A model generated the notes under the pieces. That model searched no databases and was not told the origin of the DNA. It saw nothing but the letters and a program-made list of their open reading frames with translations. This document shows positions 54,064 through 62,122 of a stretch of DNA of 64,000 nt, one piece after another. The stretch is from Halobaculum sp. CBA1158 (lineage in GTDB: Archaea > Halobacteriota > Halobacteria > Halobacteriales > Haloferacaceae). The stretch is taken from contig NZ_CP090371.1 in NCBI RefSeq assembly GCF_021431925.1, forward strand, positions 2,822,088-2,886,087. The letters are read 5' to 3'. The position numbers and the translations under genes are program-made. Numbering within the stretch: the stretch's first letter is position 1; the number at the start of each line of letters is the position of its first letter.

Positions 54064-54498
54064 TCAGAAGACGGAGTCGGCGGTGGCCGCGCCGACCACC
54101 GAGAACACCGCGCCCACGGAGACGGCCTTCATCGTCACGATAGCCTGCTCGAGGGTGCCGACGCCGTACTCCTCGGCGAGGAAGGTGTTCGGGGCGTCGA
54201 ACGAGAGCGCGAGGATCAGGACCGAGAGGTACGAGACCGCCACGAGCGAGAGGAACCGAACCGGGATCCCGGCGACCTCCGCCTCGCGGTCGGGGTCGCG
54301 GTCGTCGTCGGCCTTGTACAGCGCGCCGTAGCCGATCGCGAGGACGATGAGGACGGTCGCGACCGCCTGGTACCACACCATGCTTCCGGCGAGGGTCCAC
54401 ACCTCCTCGGTGACGACGAACGGTCCGGCGAGGAGGAACCCGCCCACCACCTGTTGGGCGGTGTCGGCCAGCGCGTACCGCCTGGATCGTCCACCCAT
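54064..54498 (-). CDS. DUF2391-like small membrane protein
   Basis: A protein of about 144 residues with four to five hydrophobic helices, starting MGGRSRRYALADTAQQVVGGFLLAGPF. The blocks EEVWTLAG and DAPNTFLAEEYG are as I recall for the DUF2391 family of archaeal and bacterial membrane proteins. Role unknown. The ATG at 54498 is chosen because upstream sequence in frame is GC-rich spacer with no similarity. Confidence 0.65.
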   Translation of the reverse strand: MGGRSRRYALADTAQQVVGGFLLAGPFVVTEEVWTLAGSMVWYQAVATVLIVLAIGYGALYKADDDRDPDREAEVAGIPVRFLSLVAVSYLSVLILALSFDAPNTFLAEEYGVGTLEQAIVTMKAVSVGAVFSVVGAATADSVF

Positions 54499-54592
54499 AC
54501 CTCGCGGTCGACGGGGCGGGTGAAAAGTGTCTCGTGAGGGCTGCGGCCCCAGAGTCACGAAGTCAGCGAGCGCGGCCGGAACCCGTCGGCGA

Positions 54593-54660
54593 CGGAGGCG
54601 TGTCGCGGTCGCTGTCGCCGTACGGCAACGGAGGCGTGTCGCGGTCGCTGTCGCCGTACT
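54593..54660 (+). repeat. 36-bp tandem repeat in spacer
   Basis: A 36-bp unit beginning CGGAGGCGTGTCGCGGTC at 54593-54628 is repeated from 54629 over about 32 bp, and a degraded third copy follows near 54675. It lies in the 286-bp gene-free interval upstream of the aspartate kinase region, which otherwise shows only its promoter. Confidence 0.8.
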
Positions 54661-54753
54661 CGTCCCACGCGACGAGGACGTGTCGCGGTCGGGGTCCCGA
54701 TCCCCGTACGGCGTCGAGCTCGGTGCGGCGGCGACCATTGTGAGAGAGGACAG

Positions 54754-54761
54754 GGTTAAAC
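54754..54761 (+). promoter_or_regulatory. TATA element of the leader peptide/aspartate kinase transcript
   Basis: GGTTAAAC is centred 27 nt upstream of an ATG at 54785, the usual distance for a leaderless haloarchaeal transcript. That ATG belongs to the short leader frame, not to aspartate kinase. Confidence 0.55.
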
Positions 54762-54784
54762 AGCGACCCGTGCTATCCGGCGGC

Positions 54785-54841
54785 ATGAATCACCGAGACG
54801 CCGACGTTCGCCGACCGCACGCCGTCGGGGTGCGGGCGTAA
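54785..54841 (+). CDS. Putative leaderless leader peptide (18 codons) coupled to aspartate kinase
   Basis: The frame reads MNHRDADVRRPHAVGVRA and stops with TAA, whose last A is the first base of the aspartate kinase ATG (TAATG). A TATA element sits 27 nt upstream of this ATG, so the mRNA is predicted to begin here and the small frame to be translated first. It may regulate kinase synthesis by translational coupling. No run of Lys, Thr or Met codons (products of the pathway) is present, so classical attenuation is not indicated. Confidence 0.5.
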   Translation: MNHRDADVRRPHAVGVRA

Positions 54842-56022
54842 TGCGAGTCGTCGCGAAGTTCGGCGGCACCTCTCTGGGGTCGGGCGAGCGGGTAGAGCGG
54901 GCAGCCGACTCGATCGCCGCCGCCGTCGAACAGGGCCACGAGATCGCCGTCGTCGCCAGCGCGATGGGCTCGACCACGGACGAACTCCTCGACGAGATCA
55001 CCTTCGAGGTCGAGGACGACGACCGCGCGCAGATCGTCTCGATGGGCGAACGGACCTCCGTGCGAATGCTCAAGGCGGCGCTGGCCGCACGCGGCGTGAA
55101 CGCCGTCTTCCTCGAACCCGGTCGCGACGACTGGCCGGTCATCACCGACGACCTCGGCGAGGTCGACGTGGAGGCGACGCGGGAGCGAGCGGCCGCGTTG
55201 GCGGCCCAACTCGACGGCGTCGTCCCGGTCATCACGGGGTTTCTCGCCCAGACGCTCGACGGCGACGTGACGACGCTCGGCCGCGGCGGGTCGGACACGA
55301 CCGCCGTGATGCTCGGACGGTACATGGACGCCGACGAGGTCGTCATCGTCACCGACGTCGAGGGCGTCATGACCGGCGACCCCCACGTCGTCGAGGGCGC
55401 GCGCAACGTCGCGAGCATCACCGTCGACGAGCTTCGAAACCTCTCGTTCCGCGGCGCGGAGGTGATCGCCCCCTCGGCGCTCGTTTACAAGGACGAGAAT
55501 CTGGGCGTCCGCGTCGTCCACTACCAGCACGGCGACCTCCTCGGCGGGGGCACCCGGATCGAGGGGAGCTTCGAGAACCTCATCGACATGCGCGAGGAGC
55601 CGCTCGCGTGCATCACAGTCGCCGGGCGCGCCATCCGCAACCGACCGGGGATCCTCGCGGACCTGTCGGCGGCGCTTCGCGACGAGGGGATCAACATCGA
55701 CGCGGTCGCCTCCGGGATGGACTCGGTGACGTTCTACGTCGACGTGGACGCCTCCAACCGCGCGGAGGCGGCCCTCCACGACGAGGTGGTCGTGGGCGAC
55801 GGCCTGCTGTCGTCGGTCAGCACCGAGGGCGACTACGCCGTCGTCCGCGTGATGGGCGGTGAGCTTCCGAACCGCCCGGGCGTCGTTTCCGACATCGTCG
55901 GACCCATCGCCGACGCCGGCATCACCGTCCACGACATCATCACCTCCGCCACCTCCGTCGCCATCTTCGTCAGTTGGGACGACCGCGAGGAGGTGCTGCA
56001 GATCGTTCAAGACGAGTTCTGA
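54841..56022 (+). CDS. lysC: Aspartate kinase
   Basis: A 393-residue enzyme that phosphorylates aspartate at the entry to Lys, Thr and Met synthesis. The kinase domain starts VVAKFGGTSLGSGERV and includes TTLGRGGSDTTAVML. Two C-terminal ACT domains (ITVAGRAIRNRPGILADLS and VMGGELPNRPGVVSDI) typically mediate feedback inhibition. The ATG overlaps the stop of a leader frame. The final codons (QIVQDEF) are the founder copy of a downstream tandem repeat. Confidence 0.93.
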   Translation: MRVVAKFGGTSLGSGERVERAADSIAAAVEQGHEIAVVASAMGSTTDELLDEITFEVEDDDRAQIVSMGERTSVRMLKAALAARGVNAVFLEPGRDDWPVITDDLGEVDVEATRERAAALAAQLDGVVPVITGFLAQTLDGDVTTLGRGGSDTTAVMLGRYMDADEVVIVTDVEGVMTGDPHVVEGARNVASITVDELRNLSFRGAEVIAPSALVYKDENLGVRVVHYQHGDLLGGGTRIEGSFENLIDMREEPLACITVAGRAIRNRPGILADLSAALRDEGINIDAVASGMDSVTFYVDVDASNRAEAALHDEVVVGDGLLSSVSTEGDYAVVRVMGGELPNRPGVVSDIVGPIADAGITVHDIITSATSVAIFVSWDDREEVLQIVQDEF

Positions 56023-56128
56023 GGTCTCAAGATGCAGATCGTTCAAGACGAGTTCTGAGGTCTCAAGATGCAGATCGTTCAAGACGAGTTCTGAGGTCTC
56101 AAGATGCAGATCGTTCAAGACGAGTTCT
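55999..56128 (+). repeat. 36-bp tandem repeat copying the 3' end of aspartate kinase
   Basis: Units begin at 55999, 56035, 56071 and 56107; three are complete and the last is 22 bp. The first holds the final aspartate kinase codons and stop. Because each unit ends AAGATG, the later ones each start a micro-frame ATG-CAG...TTC; two end in TGA after the octapeptide MQIVQDEF. The fourth copy breaks off and reads into unrelated sequence. Confidence 0.9.
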
Positions 56129-56241
56129 ACGTCCCAAGACGTGTGCTGCGATCGGGCGGACGGTGTCCGGCAGCGCGATCGCGGAACCCGGGCGTGATCG
56201 GTCGCAACGGAATTTAAGTCCGCTCGGCCGGAGTCGGAGAC

Positions 56242-56829
56242 ATGGACTACACGCTCGCCGTCGCCGACACCGAGACCACGATCCCCGGCGGGATCGGGGT
56301 GCTCCTCGTCCACCCGAGCATCGGCGAGACCGACCGCATCGACACGGACTTCCTGAAGGCCGACACCGACAACTTCCTCGTCGTCTCCACGCGAACCACC
56401 GCCCGCGAGGTCGAGCAGAAGCTCGAACACTACGACGTCGACGAGTCGCGCGCGGAGATACTCGACACCATCTCCGTCGAGCGGGGCTACTCCCGACGCA
56501 GTTCCGATCACTTCCACTACGTCTCGGCCCCGGACGACCTCGAGGGCGTCGTCGACCGGGTGGAGTCGTTCCTCGCGAGCCACGCGGGCAAGCGCCGGAT
56601 CAGCGTCGACTCGCTCACCGAGTTGGCCTACTACGCCGACATCGACGGCGTGTACGACGCCACCGAGGAGATGCTCGATCTGCTCGCCGAACACGACGCT
56701 GTCGGACTGTTCCACCTCTCGCGAGAGGTCCACGACGACGACGAGATCGCGCGCTTCCGCGAGCGATTCAACGTGGTGATCGACCTCCGCGACGACGGCT
56801 CGGTGAGCGTCGAGTTACCGGAAGCGTAG
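56242..56829 (+). CDS. Haloarchaeal RecA-superfamily-like protein without P-loop
   Basis: A 195-residue soluble acidic protein starting MDYTLAVADTETTIPGGIG. It has blocks GVLLVHPSIGETDRIDTDFLK, FLVVSTRTTAREVEQKLEHY, HYVSAPDDL and LFHLSREVHDDDEI, which I associate with a haloarchaeal family distantly like KaiC/RecA domains but lacking the Walker A motif. A GAATTTAAG TATA-like element lies about 29 nt upstream. Function is unknown. Confidence 0.65.
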   Translation: MDYTLAVADTETTIPGGIGVLLVHPSIGETDRIDTDFLKADTDNFLVVSTRTTAREVEQKLEHYDVDESRAEILDTISVERGYSRRSSDHFHYVSAPDDLEGVVDRVESFLASHAGKRRISVDSLTELAYYADIDGVYDATEEMLDLLAEHDAVGLFHLSREVHDDDEIARFRERFNVVIDLRDDGSVSVELPEA

Positions 56830-56868
56830 GCGACACGCCGCGACGCCGCGACGGTCGTCGGGAGACTG

Positions 56869-57672
56869 CTACTCCGCCAGCGAGCCGAACGTCTTCTCCG
56901 CCCATCGAACCGCGTACTCCGGGCCGTGGTCGCGGTAGGCGTCGGTGTCGAGCGCCGAGAACGGCGCGGGCAGGTCGAGGTCGTGTTTCACCGCGGCGCA
57001 GGCGTACTCCGTGGCCGCGGTGAAGCTCGTCTTCCCGCGGGCGACCTCGCCCGGGAGGTCGTCGAGCCGCCCGGTCAGTCGCTCGCCGGCGTCGACCCAG
57101 GCGGTGTGGACCGCCGGATGCGACTCTCCCGACTCGTCGGGAGACCATCCGGCGAACTCCTCGCGGGCGGCGAGTCCGACCCAGGCGTCGAACAGCGCCG
57201 CCGCGAGCTGGTACGTCTCGTTGGGGCCCAGCGGCGTCGCCGCCGCGAGATCGCGGTACGACTCCCCGAAGAACGGGAGGAAGTGCTCGGGCACTCCCAG
57301 CGACAGCTCGACGAACGCCTCGGCGAACAGGAATCCGAGGAAGTCCTCGGGCGTCCCCTCGGCGCGCTTCTTCGCGATGACCGTCGGCGGCTCGGTCTGT
57401 CGCGTGCGGACGACGGTGCCGTCGCCGGGCATCCCGATGGTGAAGTCGCCGCCGGCGTAGCGTCGAAGCTGTGCGGGCGCGTCCTCGGGGAGCCAGTCGG
57501 CGGGGTACGCCGCCGGGTTCAGCGCCTCGACGAGGAGGCCGAGTTCCTCGGCCGCCTCCGGCGGAAGCGTCTCGAAGTCCGCCCCGGCGTCGAGAACGAG
57601 GCACTCCGGGGCGTACGACTCGCGGACGGCCTCGACGGGCGGGGCGAGCGTCCGGCGCTCGAAGCCGGCCAT
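56869..57672 (-). CDS. Conserved haloarchaeal protein of unknown function
   Basis: A 267-residue soluble acidic protein without signal or membrane segments. It contains GGDFTIGMPGDGTVVRTRQTE and FLGFLFAEAFVELSLG, and is mainly helical in the second half. I cannot assign a domain. The ATG is one base beyond the stop of the 29-residue membrane protein, with which it is co-transcribed. Confidence 0.6.
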   Translation of the reverse strand: MAGFERRTLAPPVEAVRESYAPECLVLDAGADFETLPPEAAEELGLLVEALNPAAYPADWLPEDAPAQLRRYAGGDFTIGMPGDGTVVRTRQTEPPTVIAKKRAEGTPEDFLGFLFAEAFVELSLGVPEHFLPFFGESYRDLAAATPLGPNETYQLAAALFDAWVGLAAREEFAGWSPDESGESHPAVHTAWVDAGERLTGRLDDLPGEVARGKTSFTAATEYACAAVKHDLDLPAPFSALDTDAYRDHGPEYAVRWAEKTFGSLAE

Positions 57673-57673
57673 C

Positions 57674-57763
57674 TTACCCGAACGCGAGAACGAGGATGAT
57701 CCCGACCGAGAGGATGGTCGAGACGCCGACGGTACCGAGCACGATCTTCGTCGCCTTGCTCAT
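57674..57763 (-). CDS. Very small single-helix membrane protein (29 residues)
   Basis: The frame reads MSKATKIVLGTVGVSTILSV and then IILVLAFG before the stop, a positively charged start and one hydrophobic helix. A TATA-like CCTTTATCA on the minus strand lies about 29 nt before the ATG at 57763; an in-frame ATG 15 nt earlier would be too close to it. Spacing to the next gene is a single base, so the two form an operon. I recall such mini-proteins as conserved in haloarchaea. Confidence 0.6.
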   Translation of the reverse strand: MSKATKIVLGTVGVSTILSVGIILVLAFG

Positions 57764-57813
57764 GGCTCCGATTCGCATGGCGCGAGTGATAAAGGCTTCA
57801 ATACGCGGGCGGC

Positions 57814-57918
57814 GTCCGTCCGGGTTCGGTGTTCGATACGCCGACGGCGTCCGTCTGGGTTCGGTGTTCGATACGCCGACGGCGTCCGTCCGGGTTCGGT
57901 GTTCGATACGCCGACGGC
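57814..57918 (+). repeat. Three 35-bp tandem repeats
   Basis: Three adjacent copies beginning GTCCGTC(C/T)GGGTTCGGTG start at 57814, 57849 and 57884. They lie between the start of the mini-protein operon and the end of the MATE gene, with no spacer between units, so this is a tandem repeat and not a CRISPR array. Confidence 0.9.
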
Positions 57919-57931
57919 GTTCCCGCGCGTC

Positions 57932-59443
57932 TCAGTCCGCCTCGGTCGACGCGCCGACGCCGGACTCGCGAGCGACCGTCTTCCAGGCGTCGCTGTGATA
58001 CCGGATGAGGTTGATCACGGCGCGCGCGTAGAGGTCGCCGACGATGGCCGCGAACACGGCGACCAGTCCCAGTCCCATCCCGGGGAGACCGATCGGCATC
58101 GGCGCGATCCCGAGCGCCGCGGCGACGGGGCCGGCGAACAGCGTCAGCGTGTACCCCGCGGGGAGCGCGAGCACGGCGATCGGGAGCCGGATCGCGTAGG
58201 TGCCGAGCAGTCCGCCGTACAGCGGCCAGCGCGTGTCACCCGCGCCCCGCAGTCCGCCGCGGAGCGTCCGCGCGACCGCGAATCCGGCGACGCCGAGCCC
58301 GAACACGCGAATGAACGTGACCGTCAGCTGGACGTTCTCGGACCCGAAGGCGGCGGCCAGCGGTCTGGCGGCGATCGCGATGACGGCCCCGATCAGGAGC
58401 TGAGTGACGATCGCGAGCCGGAGGGTCTGCCAGCCGTAGTCGTCGGCCTCCTCGGCGTCGCCGCTCCCGATCGCCTGCCCGACGAGCGTCGACGCCGCCG
58501 TGGAGTAGCCCCACGCCGGCATCAGCGCCAGCAACATCACCCGCCGCCCGATCGCGTAGGCGGCGACGACCTCCGTCCCGAGAACGCCGAGAACGAACAG
58601 GAACGGGAACCGACCGAACGTCCGCGAGAGCCGGGTTCCCGCGAGTGGGAGGCTCACCCGTACGAGCTCGCGCGCGATGTCGGTGTCCCACTGCTTGCCG
58701 CGGATCGGGAGCCGGACGGCGTACCGCCCGGACAACAGCGCCCACGCGAACACCACCCCCGCAAGCGTCGTCGCGGCGACGGTTCCCCAGGCGGCCCCGA
58801 CGACGCCGAGTTCGGGAAACGGCCCGAGCCCGAAGATCAGCGCGGCGTTGAGCCCGATATTCGTCGGGAGCGTGAGCAGTCGGACGTACATCGGCGTCCG
58901 GGTGTCGCCCGACCCCGCGAGCGCTCGGGCGGCGATCATCGACCAGAATCGGAACCCGACCGAGTACATCACCACCCGGAGGTAGTCGCCGCCGAGCGCA
59001 ACCGTCTCGGCGTCGTTCGTGAGGACGCCGATCAGCTGCTCGGCGTAGAGATGGGTGAACAGGATGATCGGCACCGCCAGGAGGAGCGCCAGCCACAGCG
59101 ACTGCTTGATCGCGAAGTTCGCCTCGGCCGGCTTGTCGGCCCCCTGAAACCGAGACACGACGCTGATCGTCCCGGACGTGAGCGCGAGCGCGAGCCCGAA
59201 CGGGATGAAGTAGTACTGAAAGCCGAACTCCAGGGCGGCGACCGCGGCACCTCCCGCGTACACCCCGACCATGAGGAAGTCGACGACTCGAAGCAGAGTC
59301 CGGAGCCCGCCGGTCACCATCACCGGGACCGCGAGGTCGAACGCCTCCCGGCCCTTTCGCCTGTCGACCAGCCCGAGCGACGCCAGCACCGCGGGGAACG
59401 CGAACAGCGCCGATCGGAGCCGTTCCCGGAGGGCACCCAGCAT
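57932..59443 (-). CDS. MATE-family efflux transporter
   Basis: A 503-residue protein with about 12 helices. LAVPVMVTGGLRTLLRVVDFLMVG is the usual MATE N-terminal helix pair, and ALAGSGDTRTPMYVRLL and GLRGAGDTRWPLYGG are the family repeats following helices 5 and 11. Likely a cation-coupled drug or metabolite exporter. The ATG at 59443 (MLGALRERL) is taken because it precedes the first amphipathic segment; the frame is open further but without similarity. Confidence 0.85.
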   Translation of the reverse strand: MLGALRERLRSALFAFPAVLASLGLVDRRKGREAFDLAVPVMVTGGLRTLLRVVDFLMVGVYAGGAAVAALEFGFQYYFIPFGLALALTSGTISVVSRFQGADKPAEANFAIKQSLWLALLLAVPIILFTHLYAEQLIGVLTNDAETVALGGDYLRVVMYSVGFRFWSMIAARALAGSGDTRTPMYVRLLTLPTNIGLNAALIFGLGPFPELGVVGAAWGTVAATTLAGVVFAWALLSGRYAVRLPIRGKQWDTDIARELVRVSLPLAGTRLSRTFGRFPFLFVLGVLGTEVVAAYAIGRRVMLLALMPAWGYSTAASTLVGQAIGSGDAEEADDYGWQTLRLAIVTQLLIGAVIAIAARPLAAAFGSENVQLTVTFIRVFGLGVAGFAVARTLRGGLRGAGDTRWPLYGGLLGTYAIRLPIAVLALPAGYTLTLFAGPVAAALGIAPMPIGLPGMGLGLVAVFAAIVGDLYARAVINLIRYHSDAWKTVARESGVGASTEAD

Positions 59444-59647
59444 GCGACGACGACTCCGAATGGAGCCGACAAGGGCCTGACGGAAGCGGACTTCCGGACC
59501 GCGAGCCCGCCGACTGATCCTCCCGTCGGCGACGCGACGCGTCTGACCGAACCAGCCCGAAGACACCGGCCCTGGCAGCCCGTCGTCCTGAACAACCCCC
59601 GCCGGCGACACGTACGTTTTTATACTTGTTTTCGCAAAAGTGGTATT

Positions 59648-60535
59648 ATGTCAGCTCGGAGCCGACGCGGGTTCCTCGCCGGTTTCGGTGCAGCAGCCGT
59701 CGCCTGTGGCGTACCGACGGTCACCGCACAGTCGACCGTCGAGGTCACCGGACAGGTACGCTCCGCGTCGGGGGCACCGGTATCGAACAGCAGCGTCGTT
59801 TTTGTTCCGGAGGACGAGAGCGAACTGATTCCGACGACGACTGACTCCGACGGCAGGTTCTCCCGGTCCGTCCCGACCGACACCGAGTTCCACCTCAACT
59901 TCATACAGTCGCCCGGCCCGCCGCCGTTCCCCGATATCGAAGACGAGATCCCGCTGCAACAGTACCTCGACTCCGTCCGCGCGACCGAGCGGACGGAACT
60001 CGGGACGTTCGATCTCCCCCCGGCGAACCGGGTGAACGCTCGCGTCGTCGACCGAAACGGCCAACCCGTACAAGACGCGACGATAAAGCTCATCAGCGGG
60101 GGGTATCACTTCAGCCAGTCGTTCACGACGGACCCGAGCGGGTACGTCAAACACGTGGAGGCGAGCGAACGGGTCGGCGTTGACCTCGCGGGAGAGGTGG
60201 AGTTCCGGGCGTGGCCCCCGGGCAGTCCGCAGGACGGCGATCCGGCGGCCTCGACAAGCCTCGTGGTCGACTCCGATACGAACCTCACGCTCACGCTCCC
60301 GGAGACGGATGTCACGACCGATTCCGCGTCCTCCACGGGGGGTGCCGCCACCGACGGCTCGGGGTCGGGCGGAGACGACCCGGGGTCGGCGGGAGACGGC
60401 GACGAGGAACCGAACCGGGGGTTCTTCTCGAACTCCGGCGACGAGCCCGAATTCCTCTCTGACGCGGTCAACCTGACCACGCTTGGATTCGGGCTATCAG
60501 CGATCGGACTCGTCTACCAGCTCGCACAGGAGTAA
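59648..60535 (+). CDS. Tat-exported beta-sandwich protein
   Basis: A 295-residue protein with a twin-arginine signal (SRRGFLAGFGAAAVACG), then one or two carboxypeptidase-regulatory-like beta-sandwich segments (VTGQVRSASGAPVSNSS and VNARVVDRNGQPVQDA), an acidic Gly/Asp/Ser linker and a weakly hydrophobic C-terminal helix. It is probably surface-located. A TATA-like TTTTATAC lies about 27 nt before the ATG. The membrane protein downstream starts six bases after the stop, so the two form an operon. Confidence 0.75.
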   Translation: MSARSRRGFLAGFGAAAVACGVPTVTAQSTVEVTGQVRSASGAPVSNSSVVFVPEDESELIPTTTDSDGRFSRSVPTDTEFHLNFIQSPGPPPFPDIEDEIPLQQYLDSVRATERTELGTFDLPPANRVNARVVDRNGQPVQDATIKLISGGYHFSQSFTTDPSGYVKHVEASERVGVDLAGEVEFRAWPPGSPQDGDPAASTSLVVDSDTNLTLTLPETDVTTDSASSTGGAATDGSGSGGDDPGSAGDGDEEPNRGFFSNSGDEPEFLSDAVNLTTLGFGLSAIGLVYQLAQE

Positions 60536-60540
60536 TATCG

Positions 60541-61182
60541 ATGTCACGAGGCCTTCCAGCGGTCTGGAGCGCGGTCGCGGCCACGCCGTTCCTCGCCGGC
60601 GGCGGGTACGTCCTCGCTGTCGATCCGAGCCAATCGGTGCCCCCCGTAGTTGGGCTCCCGATCGCCGCGTTCGGGCTGTTCATTTTCGCGGTCGGGCTGT
60701 ACGTCCACTACGTTGCGGCCCCCGATCCGCCGACGATGCGCGAGGGCGAGGAGGTCGTCGACACGCGGTCGCCCGACCAGAAGGCGGCGGCCGCGAAGAC
60801 GACGCTCGGGCTCCTGTTCCTGCTCGTCACCGGATACCTGCTCTTCTTCACTCTCGTCCCGTACGCCTATCCGATGGTGACGTTCGTTGTCGGCCTGTTC
60901 GTCTTCTCGAAGGGACTTCACACGTTCTGGACGAACACGCTGACGACGTACTACGTCACGACCCAGCGACTCATCAAGGAGTATCGGTTCCTCTCGCTCG
61001 TCCGTCACGAGGTCCCCTTCGGGAAGGTTCGAGCCGTCGAGGAGCGGAAGTCGGCATGGGAGGCGCTCGTCGGACTGGGAAGCGTGCGGGTCGCCTCCGG
61101 TGGCGGTGCGACGCTCGAGATCCTCATTCGGAACATCAGCACACCGACCGCCTTCGCCGACGAGATTCGAAGTCTGCTATGA
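60541..61182 (+). CDS. Membrane protein with bacterial-type PH domain
   Basis: A 213-residue protein with four hydrophobic helices (about 5-22, 32-55, 85-105, 110-130). A C-terminal PH-like (bPH2) domain follows: TTYYVTTQRLIKEYRFLSLVRHEVPFGKVRAVEERKS and the strand-rich rest. PH-like domains of this type may bind lipids or proteins at the membrane. It follows the Tat-exported protein closely and probably acts with it. Confidence 0.75.
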   Translation: MSRGLPAVWSAVAATPFLAGGGYVLAVDPSQSVPPVVGLPIAAFGLFIFAVGLYVHYVAAPDPPTMREGEEVVDTRSPDQKAAAAKTTLGLLFLLVTGYLLFFTLVPYAYPMVTFVVGLFVFSKGLHTFWTNTLTTYYVTTQRLIKEYRFLSLVRHEVPFGKVRAVEERKSAWEALVGLGSVRVASGGGATLEILIRNISTPTAFADEIRSLL

Positions 61183-61364
61183 GCTCTTCGCGCCGAAATC
61201 GGCGCGGGTCGCTCCCACCGCCGCACACGTCGGAAGGGAAGTCGAACGTAACATAGTCGGTGCGGGACGGTCGAGGACAGTCGATAGCGGTTTCAGCTGG
61301 AGCGGGTTCAGCTGGAGCGGGTTCGGGTGGAATGATTTCGGCCGGGCGAGCGTCGTCCGCGGCC

Positions 61365-62120
61365 TCAGCGGTCGTCCCAGCCCTCGGGCATCTCGATGAC
61401 GTATCGGCCGTCCTCGCGCAGCGAAATGATGTACTCCTCGCGGTCGTACAGCTCCATGAGGTTCAGTTCGTATGTCCCGGGGCTGACGATACGGATGGAC
61501 TCGAACTGGTCGTTGAGCTTCTGTCGGAGGGTGTCGAGGTCCGGGTCGTACTCCTCTTCGGAGTCGTCACCGGCGGCCGTACCCGTGTCGGCGGTGTCGG
61601 CGGCCGGGTCGTCGCCCGCGGGCGTCGCGTCGCGTTCGGCGGCGCGGTCCCCCGCGGGCGTCGCGTCGCGTTCGGCGGCGCGGTCCCCCGCGGGCGGGTC
61701 GCCGGCGGCTCGATCGCTCGCCGCGTTCCCGGCGGAGCTTCCGGCGGCCTCCGCGATCTCGTCCTCTGAGACGATCTCCGAGCGAGCGTCGGCCTGTGCG
61801 CCGTCTTCGCCTTCGACGGCGGAGGAACTCTCGTGATCGCTCGGGGAACGCGTCGGGTCGGGGGGTGTCGATTCGGGGGATGACGAGCCGGAGAGCGACG
61901 GGTCGGGTGAACCGGAGTTCGAGAGAGAGGACGGAGTAGTCGTCTCGGAAGAGCTACGGTCGGAATCGAGGTCGGATTCTGAATCGGAACCGGGACCCGA
62001 ATCCGCGGCTCCCTTCGGGCGGAACTGGAACTTGTTGCCGCCGCAGTCCGGACACCCCGAGAGCATCTCTTTCGACCCGTCGGCGAACGTCCGCCCGCAG
62101 TTGGTACACTGGTGGGGCAT
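61365..62120 (-). CDS. oapC: OapC (origin-associated zinc-ribbon protein)
   Basis: A 251-residue protein. Its N terminus MPHQCTNCGRTF...CPDCGG is a zinc ribbon with two CxxC pairs. A long acidic Ser/Asp/Ala linker (about 35-185) follows, and the C-terminal domain DTLRQKLNDQFESIRIVSPGTYELNLMELY...EEYIISLREDGRYVIEMPE is the conserved Oap/ArvC part. It is the third gene of oapA-oapB-oapC, next to the replication origin in haloarchaea. Function unknown. The linker contains 12-residue repeats. Confidence 0.85.
   Translation of the reverse strand: MPHQCTNCGRTFADGSKEMLSGCPDCGGNKFQFRPKGAADSGPGSDSESDLDSDRSSSETTTPSSLSNSGSPDPSLSGSSSPESTPPDPTRSPSDHESSSAVEGEDGAQADARSEIVSEDEIAEAAGSSAGNAASDRAAGDPPAGDRAAERDATPAGDRAAERDATPAGDDPAADTADTGTAAGDDSEEEYDPDLDTLRQKLNDQFESIRIVSPGTYELNLMELYDREEYIISLREDGRYVIEMPEGWDDR
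61615..61690 (-). repeat. 36-bp in-frame tandem repeat in oapC
   Basis: Two 36-bp units at 61615-61650 and 61651-61686 plus a short part of a third encode repeats of the block GDRAAERDATPA in the OapC linker. The 12-residue unit keeps the frame. Confidence 0.85.
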
Positions 62121-62122
62121 GG

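Noticed and set aside
57814..57918. CRISPR array
   Set aside because: The 35-bp units are directly contiguous with no spacers, so it is a tandem repeat. The same applies to the 36-bp repeats at 54593 and 55999.
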